A DNA stretch of 48,802 nucleotides, taken from NCBI GenBank assembly GCA_017431005.1, contig JAFRLY010000047.1, positions 1 to 48,802 of the forward strand, given 5' to 3'. Shown piece by piece: positions 8,213 through 17,477 of the stretch. The stretch's first letter is position 1. Each line of letters begins with the position of its first letter. The notes under the pieces were generated by a model that was not told the origin of the DNA, did not search any database, and saw nothing but the letters and a program-made list of their open reading frames with translations. The DNA is from Clostridia bacterium (lineage in GTDB: Bacteria; Bacillota; Clostridia; Christensenellales; Aristaeellaceae). The translations under genes were made by a program, and so were the position numbers.

Positions 8213-9633
8213 GTTTCTTTTTCTCCTTTTTCATTTTTTGCGCTTTTTATTTCCTGATCCGGGGCCTGGGTAAAGCCCTGGGTGGAATCTTTTTTGGTGA
8301 GGATCGTAAAGGTGCGGAGCAGCAGCTTGATGTCCAGCCAGATGGAGAAGCTTTCGATGTACATCATGTCCAGCATCAGCTTGTCTTCCGCTGTCGTATT
8401 GTAACGACCCTCGATCTGAGCGTAGCCTGTCAGCCCGGCTTTCATTTTTTCACGGTATACAAAGGCCGGCAGCTCAATTTTGTAACGGGCAACATTGGCC
8501 ATCATTTCAGGCCGGGGCCCCACCAGCGACATATCACCGATGAGAATGTTGAAGAACTGAGGCAGCTCGTCCAGACGGAACCGCCGCAGGAAGGCTCCGA
8601 TCCTGGTGATTCTGGGATCGTGAACCGTAATGGAGGTCTGAAGATCCTCCGGGATATCATTGGGCTTCATCGTGCGGAATTTCCGGATGGTGAAGGTCTG
8701 TCCGCCGGCGGTGACACGGGGCTGACTGAAGATGACAGGCCCTCCGTCTTCAGCCTTGATCAGCAGCGCGATGATTGCCATGAACGGGGAGAAAATGATC
8801 AATGCCAGCGCGGAGAGGAATATGTCTCCCGCCCGCTTGACCAGCTGCTGAAAAAACGAGGATTTGTTATACTCCATTTCCAGGAAGGCTGCATCATCCA
8901 CCACCGCGGGCCTGGCATTGCACAGCATAATTTCCTGCAGCTGCGCTTTGCACATAACATCCTTCCGGTCATCATAGCACATCTTCAGGAGAGCGAATTT
9001 GACATCCTCCGGCACCTGCCCCAGAAAAATGACATCCGCCTGATCAATGCGCGCTTCCAGATCAGGAACATTATACAGCACGGCATCATCAACGCGCCAC
9101 TGCAGCCTGTATCTGCCGATCTTGGCACGAATCTCCTGCTCCTGGGAAGGAGAGCCCAGAATAATCAGGCAGCTGCGCGGAGGATGAAAACGAAAATACA
9201 GGTCATTCCCAAGACGCACGAACACGATAATGAGAAGAGACTGAAGAAACATGCACAGCAGGAGCAGCAGAAAATCAGCTCCGAAGAGAATCAGGTGATC
9301 ATTGAAATTCTCGTTGACATTCATAATCTCCAGCTGGAGATAGGTGACCAGATCCGTAATCAGCGTGCCTGTAATCATGGCGGAAATGACCGGCTTGGAT
9401 TTCTTGCGGCCGACGTCATATCCCCCGTAAACGGCATGCATTGCAAAAGTCATGGCCCAGAAGGTCAGCATGGTTGTTGCAAACGTCCGGTTGATGACCC
9501 GGAGGAAAATATTCCGTGCAGACAGACAGGCAAAGAAGATAAAACAAAGACATATATACAGGATGAGGGACATCAGTCCGATCATGATATCTGACTTGAA
9601 ATGGTGAGAGGACTGCGCCTGTCCGGAAGCCAC
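8209..9633 (-). CDS. Polyprenyl phosphate sugar phosphotransferase (WcaJ/WbaP-type)
   Basis: This 474-residue membrane protein has about four N-terminal helices (roughly residues 15-140), a cytosolic Rossmann-like middle domain, and a C-terminal bacterial sugar-transferase domain from about residue 265. The catalytic domain begins with a membrane re-entrant helix (KRAGDIFLSALALIIFSP). It then shows FTIRKFRTM, the catalytic Asp-Glu pair in RLDELPQ and the GDMSLVGPRPE motif. Such enzymes move a sugar-1-phosphate from an NDP-sugar to undecaprenyl phosphate, the first step of a surface polysaccharide. Translation starts at GTG (9631-9633) with GGAGGG 6 nt upstream. It is the first gene after the promoter at 9668-9697. 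Downstream NDP-sugar genes fit this role. Confidence 0.93.
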   Translation of the reverse strand: MASGQAQSSHHFKSDIMIGLMSLILYICLCFIFFACLSARNIFLRVINRTFATTMLTFWAMTFAMHAVYGGYDVGRKKSKPVISAMITGTLITDLVTYLQLEIMNVNENFNDHLILFGADFLLLLLCMFLQSLLIIVFVRLGNDLYFRFHPPRSCLIILGSPSQEQEIRAKIGRYRLQWRVDDAVLYNVPDLEARIDQADVIFLGQVPEDVKFALLKMCYDDRKDVMCKAQLQEIMLCNARPAVVDDAAFLEMEYNKSSFFQQLVKRAGDIFLSALALIIFSPFMAIIALLIKAEDGGPVIFSQPRVTAGGQTFTIRKFRTMKPNDIPEDLQTSITVHDPRITRIGAFLRRFRLDELPQFFNILIGDMSLVGPRPEMMANVARYKIELPAFVYREKMKAGLTGYAQIEGRYNTTAEDKLMLDMMYIESFSIWLDIKLLLRTFTILTKKDSTQGFTQAPDQEIKSAKNEKGEKET

Positions 9634-9667
9634 AGAACACCCTCCAATCTCTTTCCAAAACTAACTA

Positions 9668-9697
9668 ATAGTATCATGGAAAGAAGAAAAGTGTCAA
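9668..9697 (-). promoter_or_regulatory. Sigma-A promoter of the polysaccharide operon
   Basis: On the minus strand a perfect TTGACA (9692-9697) and TACTAT (9668-9673) are separated by 18 bp, about 35 bp before the GTG start of the sugar transferase. It is divergent from the promoter at 9727-9755. Confidence 0.78.
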
Positions 9698-9726
9698 TCC
9701 CGATCGTTGCCCGCGGGAAAAAAGGA

Positions 9727-9755
9727 TTTACATCCTGCCGGATCAATGATAAACT
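9727..9755 (+). promoter_or_regulatory. Probable sigma-A promoter of the tilS-ftsH operon
   Basis: TTTACA (9727-9732) and TAAACT (9750-9755) have a 17-bp spacer and lie about 55 bp before the ATG at 9812. The -10 box is imperfect. It lies inside a nominal open frame that begins further upstream, which supports the downstream start. Confidence 0.55.
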
Positions 9756-9811
9756 ACCATAATGAGTTGTTATGCTCATTTGTTGGATGCAATCCAGGAA
9801 AGGAATCTGTC

Positions 9812-11539
9812 ATGAATCAAAGGCAGCAAGGGAATCCACCCCATCAGGGTTCGTTTACCGGATATAACCAGATTCAATATAACGCACAGAATCCGGGAGG
9901 CTATTCTTATTCACCCCAGAACAGCGGGCGCCAGCCTGTCAGTGCAGGATACTTTCAGCAGAATGCTTATCCGACGCAGGGAGCCGGCAACGTGCAGGCA
10001 GCGCCGGCTTCCGCGAACTATTATCCGCAGGCCGGCGGTTATGCGCAGAATCCGTCTGGCTATACTCAGCAGGCGGGCTATCCTCAGCAGAATGGCTATT
10101 CCCAGCCGCAGGGCAGCAGCTTTTATCCGCAGGGCGGTTATCCGCAGAATACCGGAACAGGATACAGCCGCCCGGATCTTTATCAGCAGGGCGGCTATAT
10201 GCCCGTGAACGGGTCCGGCCAGCCTGCAGGCGTCTATCCGGCAGCGGGTATGGGAAGCGGCTATCCGCAGCAGCCCTATACCGGTTCCGGCGGATATCCC
10301 CAGCAGGGCGGAAATGTTCCGGAAACCGGGAGCCCCTATATTCCTCAGACACCTTACGGAAACGGGTACAACGGGCAGGGGCAGAGCTATACCTATCCGC
10401 AGCAGGGTTACGGAGCCTACCAGCAGATGGGCCGGAATGCTGCAGGGCCGAATGTACAGCCGATGACGGACAGCGCCCGTCAGATTCCTCTGAACGGCGC
10501 CGGTTATGTTCCGCAGCCTGTCCCTGTGCGGAAATCTCCCTTCAGGCTGACGGATACCTGGCTGATTATTATCAGCGTACTGCTGCTGATCCTGTTTGCA
10601 GCAGGAATGTTCGGGCCGGGCCTCAGTGCGCTCAGATGGATTTTCATGGTGCTGGCCGCCGGGAGTATCGCCGCGCTCTGGGTACGCCCCCTGACAGCGG
10701 GCAACAAGAGACTGTGCTATACCCTGGTTTTCGGTGTGCTTTGCCTGGTAACTGCCATCAGTATGGCAGCGGGAGCGGGCGGAAACAGCCGGAACGGCGG
10801 GAATGCTCAGAGAACAGATCCGCCGGCCGTATCCCAGGAAGCGTCGCCCACATCGAATGCAGACCTGTCCGGCGGAGTTGTTCTGGACGGCCAGAGCGGA
10901 CAGACGATCAGCAATATCCCTGCTGCCGCTCCGACAGAGTCACCGGCTCCGAAGGATGACAATTCCGCAGTGGAAAGGCTTCAGAGCTTTTTCTATTACT
11001 GGAACGCGAATCAGATTGATGAAATGCTGCCGCTGTGTTCCCCGTCCTGGCAGAGCGGCCTGGAGAGTCCGCGGACGTCGCTGTTTGCCCTGATGGCAAA
11101 CCGGAGGCCGCTTGAGCTGACGTCTGAAAACATTACCGGGACCAATGATGATGACAGCAGAACCGTTACAATCTCCGTTCTGATGGACAGGAACAACAAC
11201 AAGGATCCTGTCAAGTACCGGATGAACGTGATGATGGTGAAGGAAAACGGGGAATGGTATGTGGATCCCCAGAGTCTGAAATCAAACGAGCGTGAGACGG
11301 AAACCCCCGATGTCTCAGCATCACCGTCCCCGTCTCCTGAACCGGCTACAAATGCGGCGACGGTGCTGTATTACAATCCGGAGGGCGGAACGAAATACCA
11401 TCTGGATCCGAACTGCAAAAGCACTCATGAAAAGTATCTGCCGTTCAAGGGGCATTTCACCTACGGTGAACTTAACAACGCCAATTATGCCTCACTGACT
11501 CCCTGCAATGTATGCGGAGCACCTCTCAGACCGCAATGA
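9812..11539 (+). CDS. Membrane protein: Q/G/Y-rich tail, NTF2-like domain, Cys/His ribbon
   Basis: The 575-residue protein has four parts. Residues 1-245 are low complexity, dominated by Gln, Gly, Tyr, Pro and Asn in repeated YPQQ/GY units, and lie in the cytosol by topology. Residues 250-320 hold three membrane helices. After a Ser/Pro/Thr linker, residues 386-490 resemble an NTF2-like (DUF4878-type) domain (SFFYYWNANQID and NGEWYVDP). Residues 518-575 form a small module with YHLDPNC and CNVCG, a likely metal-binding ribbon. Start: AGGAAAGGA lies 7 nt before ATG 9812; the open frame extends 35 codons upstream but through the promoter region. The stop overlaps the tilS start as ATGA. Function is not known. 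The domain order suggests a sensor or envelope protein. Confidence 0.82.
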   Translation: MNQRQQGNPPHQGSFTGYNQIQYNAQNPGGYSYSPQNSGRQPVSAGYFQQNAYPTQGAGNVQAAPASANYYPQAGGYAQNPSGYTQQAGYPQQNGYSQPQGSSFYPQGGYPQNTGTGYSRPDLYQQGGYMPVNGSGQPAGVYPAAGMGSGYPQQPYTGSGGYPQQGGNVPETGSPYIPQTPYGNGYNGQGQSYTYPQQGYGAYQQMGRNAAGPNVQPMTDSARQIPLNGAGYVPQPVPVRKSPFRLTDTWLIIISVLLLILFAAGMFGPGLSALRWIFMVLAAGSIAALWVRPLTAGNKRLCYTLVFGVLCLVTAISMAAGAGGNSRNGGNAQRTDPPAVSQEASPTSNADLSGGVVLDGQSGQTISNIPAAAPTESPAPKDDNSAVERLQSFFYYWNANQIDEMLPLCSPSWQSGLESPRTSLFALMANRRPLELTSENITGTNDDDSRTVTISVLMDRNNNKDPVKYRMNVMMVKENGEWYVDPQSLKSNERETETPDVSASPSPSPEPATNAATVLYYNPEGGTKYHLDPNCKSTHEKYLPFKGHFTYGELNNANYASLTPCNVCGAPLRPQ

Positions 11540-12915
11540 GCAGATCGCTGAAGGAACTCGAAAAGCAGCTGACACGGATACCGGCCGGAAAATATCTTGT
11601 CGGGCTGTCCGGTGGCGCTGACAGTGTGGCGCTTCTGATGATGCTGAAGGATCTGAGCGCGGAATGGATGCTTGAACTGGAAGCGGTTCATGTAAATCAT
11701 GGGCTCAGGGAACATGCCGCCGATCTGGATGAAGCTTTTTGCAGAAACCTGTGCGGACAGGCGCAGATTCCGCTGCATGTCAGCAGCGTGCAGCTTTACG
11801 GACGCAGGGATGAAAACACGGCCAGGAATGCAAGGCTGGATTGCTTCCGCGGCTGGATTTCCGAAACGGGTGCAAAGGGAATTATCCTGGCACACCAGCA
11901 AACAGACGCTGCGGAAACATTTCTGATGCATCTGATCAGAGGCGCAGGGCCGGATGGCCTGGGTGGAATGCGCCCTTTCAGCGAACTGCGGGGGATTCCC
12001 CTGATCCGGCCGATGCTGCGGATCGGCCGGGAAACAATCCGGGACGCACTGCGGGCGGACGGAATTTCATGGCGTGAGGATGAAAGCAACACCGATGAGG
12101 GCTATCTGAGAAACGCAGTGCGCAGAAAGCTGCTGCCCGAAATGGAGAAACTGACTTCAGGCGCTGCTGCACATATTGCGGCAGCTGCTGATATGCTGGC
12201 GGAAGACCGGGAATGGTCAGAAGCGCAGGCACAGTCTTTTCTGGACAAACATCAGGAGAAAGGATGGATCAGAGCTGCTGATCTTCTGGCCCTGCCGGAA
12301 GTACTGCGTAAACGTGTACTGAGGCTCTGGTGGCTGAGGGACGGTCCTGAGCTGGAGGAACGCCAGCTGAACGCGGCCCAGACAGGAGCACTGGCGGATC
12401 TCCTGAAACTGCCAAGAGGCAGACTGAACCTGCCCGGTGAATACCACGCGGTCAGAACCGGAAGAAACCTGCATCTTGTGAGCGGCTGCCGGAAACAGGA
12501 GACGGAAGCCGTGTGGATTCCACCGGAGACCGGTACAGAGGACGGACGGTTCACGCTTCTGCAGACTGCCTCTGAAGGAAATCCCGGCGATGGGATAAGA
12601 GTTCAGGAAGTACCCGAGGGATGGCTGGAAGGATGTGTAATCCGCAACAGAAAACCGGGAGACCGGATCCGACCGTTTGGAAGCGGGCACACAAAAAAAC
12701 TTCAGGACTACCTGGTGGATCGGGGCGTGGATGAACCCTGGCGGGATCAGATTCCGCTGATCTGCCGGGATAACGAGGTTCTCTGGGCCGGCGGAATCGG
12801 CGCAGGCGCCGTTCCGCCATGGGATCCGGCAAAAACAATGGTCAGACTGACATGGCTTGGAAGCATGCCATGGGCTGAACAAGGAGAAGAAAAGGAAAAT
12901 GGAAAAAACAGCTGA
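11536..12915 (+). CDS. tilS: tRNA(Ile)-lysidine synthase
   Basis: The 459-residue protein is an N-type ATP pyrophosphatase with the PP-loop SGGADS at residues 25-30, followed by the VHVNHGLR segment. A TilS substrate-binding domain and a C-terminal domain (RKPGDRIRPFGSGHTKKLQDYLVD) complete the usual layout. It attaches lysine to C34 of the minor tRNA-Ile (CAU), changing both codon reading and aminoacylation to isoleucine, and is normally essential. The ATG at 11536 overlaps the previous stop as ATGA; an in-frame ATG at 11512 is possible but lies inside the upstream gene and has no ribosome site. tilS-hpt-ftsH is a conserved Firmicutes cluster. Confidence 0.95.
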   Translation: MSRSLKELEKQLTRIPAGKYLVGLSGGADSVALLMMLKDLSAEWMLELEAVHVNHGLREHAADLDEAFCRNLCGQAQIPLHVSSVQLYGRRDENTARNARLDCFRGWISETGAKGIILAHQQTDAAETFLMHLIRGAGPDGLGGMRPFSELRGIPLIRPMLRIGRETIRDALRADGISWREDESNTDEGYLRNAVRRKLLPEMEKLTSGAAAHIAAAADMLAEDREWSEAQAQSFLDKHQEKGWIRAADLLALPEVLRKRVLRLWWLRDGPELEERQLNAAQTGALADLLKLPRGRLNLPGEYHAVRTGRNLHLVSGCRKQETEAVWIPPETGTEDGRFTLLQTASEGNPGDGIRVQEVPEGWLEGCVIRNRKPGDRIRPFGSGHTKKLQDYLVDRGVDEPWRDQIPLICRDNEVLWAGGIGAGAVPPWDPAKTMVRLTWLGSMPWAEQGEEKENGKNS

Positions 12916-13459
12916 ACTGTATCAGGACCTGGACAGAATTCTGGTAACCAAGGAAGAAATTGCGGACCGCGTCAAAAAGCTCGGACAAACCATAACGAAG
13001 GATTACGCCGGAAAAGCCCCGGTAATAATCTGTATTCTGAAAGGCGCCTCCATCTTTTTCGCCGATCTGATCCGGGAAATTGAACTGCCGGTAACAACGG
13101 ATTTTATGGCCATTTCCAGCTACGGAAGTGCGACAAAAACCTCAGGCGTCGTCCGGGTCCTGAAGGATCTGGACAGAGATATCCTGGGCAAGGATGTCAT
13201 TATTGTGGAAGATATTGTCGATTCCGGAATCACGCTGAGCTATCTGCGGAAAATCCTGCTGCAGAGGGGGGCGGCCTCCCTCAGAATCGCCACGCTGCTG
13301 GACAAGCCTGCCCGCAGGAAGGTTCAGGACCTGAAAGTGGACTATGTTTGCTTTGACATTCCGGACGCCTTTGTGGTAGGGTATGGGCTGGATTACGACC
13401 AGGTGTACCGTAACCTGCCGGATATCGGGGTTCTCAGCCCCCGGATCTATGAACCCTGA
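12899..13459 (+). CDS. hpt: Hypoxanthine phosphoribosyltransferase
   Basis: The 186-residue protein matches normal HPRT length. The PRPP-binding motif VIIVEDIVDSG lies near residues 100-110, and the loop ILKGAS is near residue 43. It forms IMP or GMP from hypoxanthine or guanine plus PRPP in purine salvage. The start chosen is ATG 12899, with AAGGAG and GAAAAGGAAA upstream; a start at 12857 would add 14 residues not expected for the family. It overlaps the 3' end of tilS by 17 nt, so translation is likely coupled. ftsH follows after 24 nt. Confidence 0.95.
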   Translation: MEKTAELYQDLDRILVTKEEIADRVKKLGQTITKDYAGKAPVIICILKGASIFFADLIREIELPVTTDFMAISSYGSATKTSGVVRVLKDLDRDILGKDVIIVEDIVDSGITLSYLRKILLQRGAASLRIATLLDKPARRKVQDLKVDYVCFDIPDAFVVGYGLDYDQVYRNLPDIGVLSPRIYEP

Positions 13460-13483
13460 CGGTATTAACAGGAGGGACTTTTT

Positions 13484-15550
13484 TTGAACAATCGCAAACC
13501 TTCCCGCGGCGTAATCGGCTATATTGCGCTGCTTGCAACTCTTTTGCTGGTTGCGGTCCTGCTGAACGGCGGACTGACACAGACAGTCTCCAGAAGAATT
13601 GAATATCCCAAGCTGCTTGAGCTGATTGAAGAAGGAAAAGTGGCGCGTGTCGCTGTTCGCAACAACAGCCTTGTCGGACTGACAACGACAACTAACGTCG
13701 CTAACGCGGATTTTCCCGAACGCAGCTATGATTTTGAGACAACGATCGGATCTGACTTCCTGGAAACCGTCCGCCAGATGGAAGCCAAGAAACAAGGCGC
13801 GGAGCTGGAACAGATTTCCGTAAAGGATCTGCCTTTTGAGCTGGAGTACCGTGCTCCCGTTGTTGTTCCGTGGTGGTATGATTTTCTGCCCTACCTGATC
13901 ATGCTGGTCATGATGGGTGTGCTTTGGTATGTAATGATGCGCGCCCAGGGCGGCGGCAACGGCCGGGTGATGTCCTTCGGGCGCAGCCGGGCGAGAATCC
14001 AGGATCCGGCAAAAAACAAGGTTACATTTGCTGATGTTGCCGGCGCAGATGAGGAAAAACAGGAACTGCAGGAAATGGTGGATTTCCTGAAAAATCCCAG
14101 GAACTATACAGAAGCCGGTGCGCGCATTCCCAAGGGTGTGCTGCTTGTCGGGCCTCCCGGAACCGGCAAAACCCTGCTGGCGAAAGCGGTCGCCGGAGAA
14201 GCCGGCGTACCGTTCTTCTCCATCAGCGGCAGTGATTTTGTGGAAATGTTCGTGGGCGTCGGCGCCAGCCGTGTCCGGGATCTTTTTGACCAGGCAAAGA
14301 AGGTTGCTCCCGCAATTGTGTTCATTGATGAAATCGATGCGGTGGGGCGCCACCGCGGCGCCGGACTCGGCGGCGGACACGATGAGCGGGAACAGACCCT
14401 GAATCAGCTGCTGGTTGAAATGGATGGTTTCGCCGTCAATGAGGGAATAATTGTTATGGCGGCAACCAACCGCAGGGATATTCTGGATCCGGCGCTGATG
14501 AGGCCGGGCCGCTTTGACAGGCAGGTTACAGTCAATTATCCGGATCAGGATGGCCGTGTGGCTATTCTGAAGGTTCACAGCAAGGGAAAGAAGCTTGGGC
14601 CTGATGTTGATCTGAACAACATTGCCAAGCGGATGCCCTTCGCCACCGGCGCTGATCTTGAAAATGTGATGAACGAGGCCGCAATCCTGGCGGCACGATC
14701 CAGGAAAACGACAATTGACCAGCAGCTGCTGATTGACGCAATTGCCAGAGTCCAGATGGGACCTGAAAAGAAGAGCCACAAGGTTAACGAGAAGGACAAG
14801 CTCATGGTGGCCTATCATGAGGGCGGACACGCGATTGTCGGACATGTGCTTCCCGGCTGTGATGAGGTGCATCTTATTACAGTTGTTCCGCGCGGACAGG
14901 CGGCCGGTCATACTCTGGCGCTGCCGGCGGAGGAGCATGACAATATCAGCCGGAGCGAGCTGCTTGATCAGATTGCCATGATGCTGGGCGGGCACGCCGC
15001 AGAAGAAGTTGCGCTGGGCGAAATCTATACAGGCTCTTCCAGCGACCTGAAACGGGCCACTGAAATCTGCCGGAAGATGGTGACACAATTCGGCATGAGC
15101 GATAACATCGGCACCATCTATCTTGGCAGCGATCAGGAAGTCTTTGTCGGCATGGAATTCGGGCAGAGCCGGGAATACAGTGAAGAAGTGGCAGCCCGGA
15201 TCGACCGGGAGGTTTCAGAGATCCTTGCGAAATGCTATGAAAAAGCCAAGGCTATTCTGCGGGAGAAGAAGCCTCAGCTGGATGCGCTTGTCAAAGCGCT
15301 GATGGAACAGGAAACCCTGAACAGAGCAGAATTCCTGGCTGTTATGGAGCATGGCTTCGTTCCGGAAGGACTTGGAGATGACAAGCCGCGGACCACGGAT
15401 GAAGTGCTGCGGGATGCGGCAGCGGAAAAGGCCGGCGCGGAAGCCGGCAGCATGCCGGACCGGGACGACCCGAAGCCCGAAGAGCAGGAACCGGAAGAAA
15501 CCGTGGAAAAGGAATCTGAAGATAAGAAAGAAGATCCGGCTGACGCGTGA
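13484..15550 (+). CDS. ftsH: ATP-dependent zinc metalloprotease FtsH
   Basis: The 688-residue protein has the complete FtsH layout. There is a membrane helix near residues 10-28, a short extracytoplasmic domain, a second helix near 130-150, an AAA+ domain (Walker A GPPGTGKT at 223-230, Walker B VFIDEID near 280, arginine finger region RPGRFDRQ), and an M41 protease domain with the zinc motif HEGGH at 445-449. It degrades misfolded membrane and regulatory proteins from the cytosolic face as a hexamer. Translation starts at TTG (13484) with GGAGGGAC close upstream. The last 60 residues are strongly acidic (Glu/Pro/Lys repeats) and probably disordered, a lineage-specific tail. Confidence 0.97.
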   Translation: MNNRKPSRGVIGYIALLATLLLVAVLLNGGLTQTVSRRIEYPKLLELIEEGKVARVAVRNNSLVGLTTTTNVANADFPERSYDFETTIGSDFLETVRQMEAKKQGAELEQISVKDLPFELEYRAPVVVPWWYDFLPYLIMLVMMGVLWYVMMRAQGGGNGRVMSFGRSRARIQDPAKNKVTFADVAGADEEKQELQEMVDFLKNPRNYTEAGARIPKGVLLVGPPGTGKTLLAKAVAGEAGVPFFSISGSDFVEMFVGVGASRVRDLFDQAKKVAPAIVFIDEIDAVGRHRGAGLGGGHDEREQTLNQLLVEMDGFAVNEGIIVMAATNRRDILDPALMRPGRFDRQVTVNYPDQDGRVAILKVHSKGKKLGPDVDLNNIAKRMPFATGADLENVMNEAAILAARSRKTTIDQQLLIDAIARVQMGPEKKSHKVNEKDKLMVAYHEGGHAIVGHVLPGCDEVHLITVVPRGQAAGHTLALPAEEHDNISRSELLDQIAMMLGGHAAEEVALGEIYTGSSSDLKRATEICRKMVTQFGMSDNIGTIYLGSDQEVFVGMEFGQSREYSEEVAARIDREVSEILAKCYEKAKAILREKKPQLDALVKALMEQETLNRAEFLAVMEHGFVPEGLGDDKPRTTDEVLRDAAAEKAGAEAGSMPDRDDPKPEEQEPEETVEKESEDKKEDPADA

Positions 15551-15613
15551 GTCATAGAGTACAGTATTTTACGGAAAATAAGGATATGATGTTGCGGAAA
15601 GGAGGGGCAGCTG

Positions 15614-17434
15614 ATGGCAGAAGAGCAGCAGTGGAAACGCAGAAGCGATAAATATAAGCAAGTGCCCGAGCGCGTTGAACAAGCCGCCGGCAGGATGAAT
15701 ACTGCTCCTTCCGCTGCCGGCTCCCACCGGGGATATATTCCGCAGAATCAGCAGATCTATTATCAGACACAGCCGCTGCCTCCGCAGGTCAACCCGGCCG
15801 GTACGGGCAGGCAGCCGCAGGCATATCCCCGGAACAGCGGGTATCCGAACCCTCAGGGCAGCAGCGGGCTGAACGGCAGTCAGCAGCGGTTTCAGACGGC
15901 GGCCAACAGCGCAGTAAACGGCTTCCGCGGGTATGTGGCGGTGCCGGAGACACAGGGGAGTCTGCCCGGAGCATCGGAGAAAAAGAAAAAATCCGTCCTC
16001 CCGGTGATCGCAACGGTCTTCGCTGTCCTCATTCTGGCGGCGGGGGGAGCATTCGCAGCTATCAGTTATACAAAAACCAAACGCATCAACGACAGGGTGG
16101 AACCTTACAATAATCTGTTTGTGAACGGCGTTTATGTTGACGGTATTCATCTGGGCGGAATGACACCGGAACAGGCACTGAACTCCGTTCAGTCCCAGAT
16201 TCAGCAGCGGAATGACGCCTGGAATGTGACACTGACCTATCAGGGAGAAACCCAGGCGGTGATTAATTCCGGCATGCTCGGCATGAGCGTGGATATCGGA
16301 GAAGTCATGAACAATGCCTGGCTGCAGGGGCATGAGGGCGATTATGAACAGCGCTATGCCGCCATGGAAGAACTGGAAACCAATCCTTACAAGGCATATA
16401 CGGCTACACCCAGCGGTGATACCTCGGTGATTGACACCCTGATGACACAGATAAAGTCCAGAATCGATCTGGCCCCTGTGAACGCAGAGCTGACAGCTTT
16501 TGACACAACACAGGCCTATCCCTTTGTTTTCACGGAGGAACGGGTGGGCCGAAGTCTGAATACTGAGCCTGTCGTTGAAAAGCTGTATCAGATGGTTTCC
16601 ACCATGCAGAGCGGAACGATCGAGCTTGAGCCCGAGATTCTGCAGCCGGCTGTCACAAAGATTGATCTGCAGAAGCACTATATGATGCGGTCATCCGTGT
16701 ATACGCCCATCTCCACCTCCTCCCCGGAGGACCGGAACAATAATATCCGCCGTGCCTTCGAACTGGTAAACGGATATGTGCTGAATCCGGGGAAAAGCTT
16801 CAGTTTCAACGATGTTGTCGGCGAACGGACGGAAGGCAACGGTTTTTATCCTGCGATCGAATATGCGTACGGCGAGCATGTGCTGGGGATCGGCGGAGGC
16901 GTATGTCAGGCCAGTACCACCCTTTATCAGGCTGCGGTCTGCGCCGGGCTGCAGATCGTGAAACGGCAGCCGCATTCCGACGCGGTGAATTATACGGAAT
17001 ACGGCAAGGACGCCACGGTGTTCTGGATGTACAAAAAGAAGATTGACCTGGTATTCAAGAACACAAGCGACGGTCCGATATATATCGTGGCTGCCGTGCA
17101 GGCTGATCCAAGCAACAAGCGCAGGCTGATTGCAAAGGTTACCATGTACGGCGAGGACATGGGAGACGTGCGGTACGAGATAGAATCCGAAATCGTGGAG
17201 GAGATTCCGATTCCGCTTACGCCGGAATATATCAAGGACAAGGACGGAACCTACGTGACCTACACAGACCAGGAAAAGAGCGTCAGCAAGGGAAAACCCG
17301 GGTATGTCGTGAAGAGCTACAGGGTGGAGTACCGTGGGAATGAGTTCATCGAGAAGAAGGATCTCTTTACGGACCGGTATGAACCTCAGGCAGAGCGCAT
17401 TTATGTGGGCGTCAAAAGAAGAGAACAGCCATAA
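15614..17434 (+). CDS. VanW-family membrane protein with disordered N-terminal tail
   Basis: The 606-residue protein begins with about 125 cytosolic residues rich in Gln, Pro, Gly and Asn. One membrane helix follows at about 129-151. The extracellular part contains repeats of the peptidoglycan-binding-4 type (NGVYVDGIHLGGMTPEQAL), then the VanW domain from about residue 396 with FSFNDVVGERT and GGGVCQASTTLYQA. A beta-rich G5-like C-terminus ends the protein. VanW proteins were first seen in vancomycin-resistance clusters; their biochemical role is unknown, but a cell-wall role is likely. GGAAAGGAGG lies before ATG 15614. It ends at the bidirectional terminator. The tail resembles that of the 9812 protein. 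Confidence 0.9.
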   Translation: MAEEQQWKRRSDKYKQVPERVEQAAGRMNTAPSAAGSHRGYIPQNQQIYYQTQPLPPQVNPAGTGRQPQAYPRNSGYPNPQGSSGLNGSQQRFQTAANSAVNGFRGYVAVPETQGSLPGASEKKKKSVLPVIATVFAVLILAAGGAFAAISYTKTKRINDRVEPYNNLFVNGVYVDGIHLGGMTPEQALNSVQSQIQQRNDAWNVTLTYQGETQAVINSGMLGMSVDIGEVMNNAWLQGHEGDYEQRYAAMEELETNPYKAYTATPSGDTSVIDTLMTQIKSRIDLAPVNAELTAFDTTQAYPFVFTEERVGRSLNTEPVVEKLYQMVSTMQSGTIELEPEILQPAVTKIDLQKHYMMRSSVYTPISTSSPEDRNNNIRRAFELVNGYVLNPGKSFSFNDVVGERTEGNGFYPAIEYAYGEHVLGIGGGVCQASTTLYQAAVCAGLQIVKRQPHSDAVNYTEYGKDATVFWMYKKKIDLVFKNTSDGPIYIVAAVQADPSNKRRLIAKVTMYGEDMGDVRYEIESEIVEEIPIPLTPEYIKDKDGTYVTYTDQEKSVSKGKPGYVVKSYRVEYRGNEFIEKKDLFTDRYEPQAERIYVGVKRREQP

Positions 17435-17438
17435 GAAA

Positions 17439-17463
17439 AGCGGGAAGCAGATTGCTTCCCGCT
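17439..17463. terminator. Bidirectional terminator between VanW gene and fba
   Basis: A perfect 11-bp stem (17439-17449 with 17453-17463) with a 3-nt loop separates two convergent genes. Both sides carry T-rich tracts; the minus-strand side (TTTTCTTA, for fba) is stronger. Confidence 0.88.
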
Positions 17464-17477
17464 GTGCTTTTATATGA

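Noticed and set aside
9812-10540. Repeated YPQQ/GY units as a CRISPR or tandem DNA repeat
   Set aside because: Units are irregular in length and sequence, in frame, and encode a low-complexity protein tail.
13142-15088. A 648-codon open frame antisense to hpt/ftsH
   Set aside because: It mirrors ftsH codon structure, has no ribosome site or family motif, and ftsH is certain.
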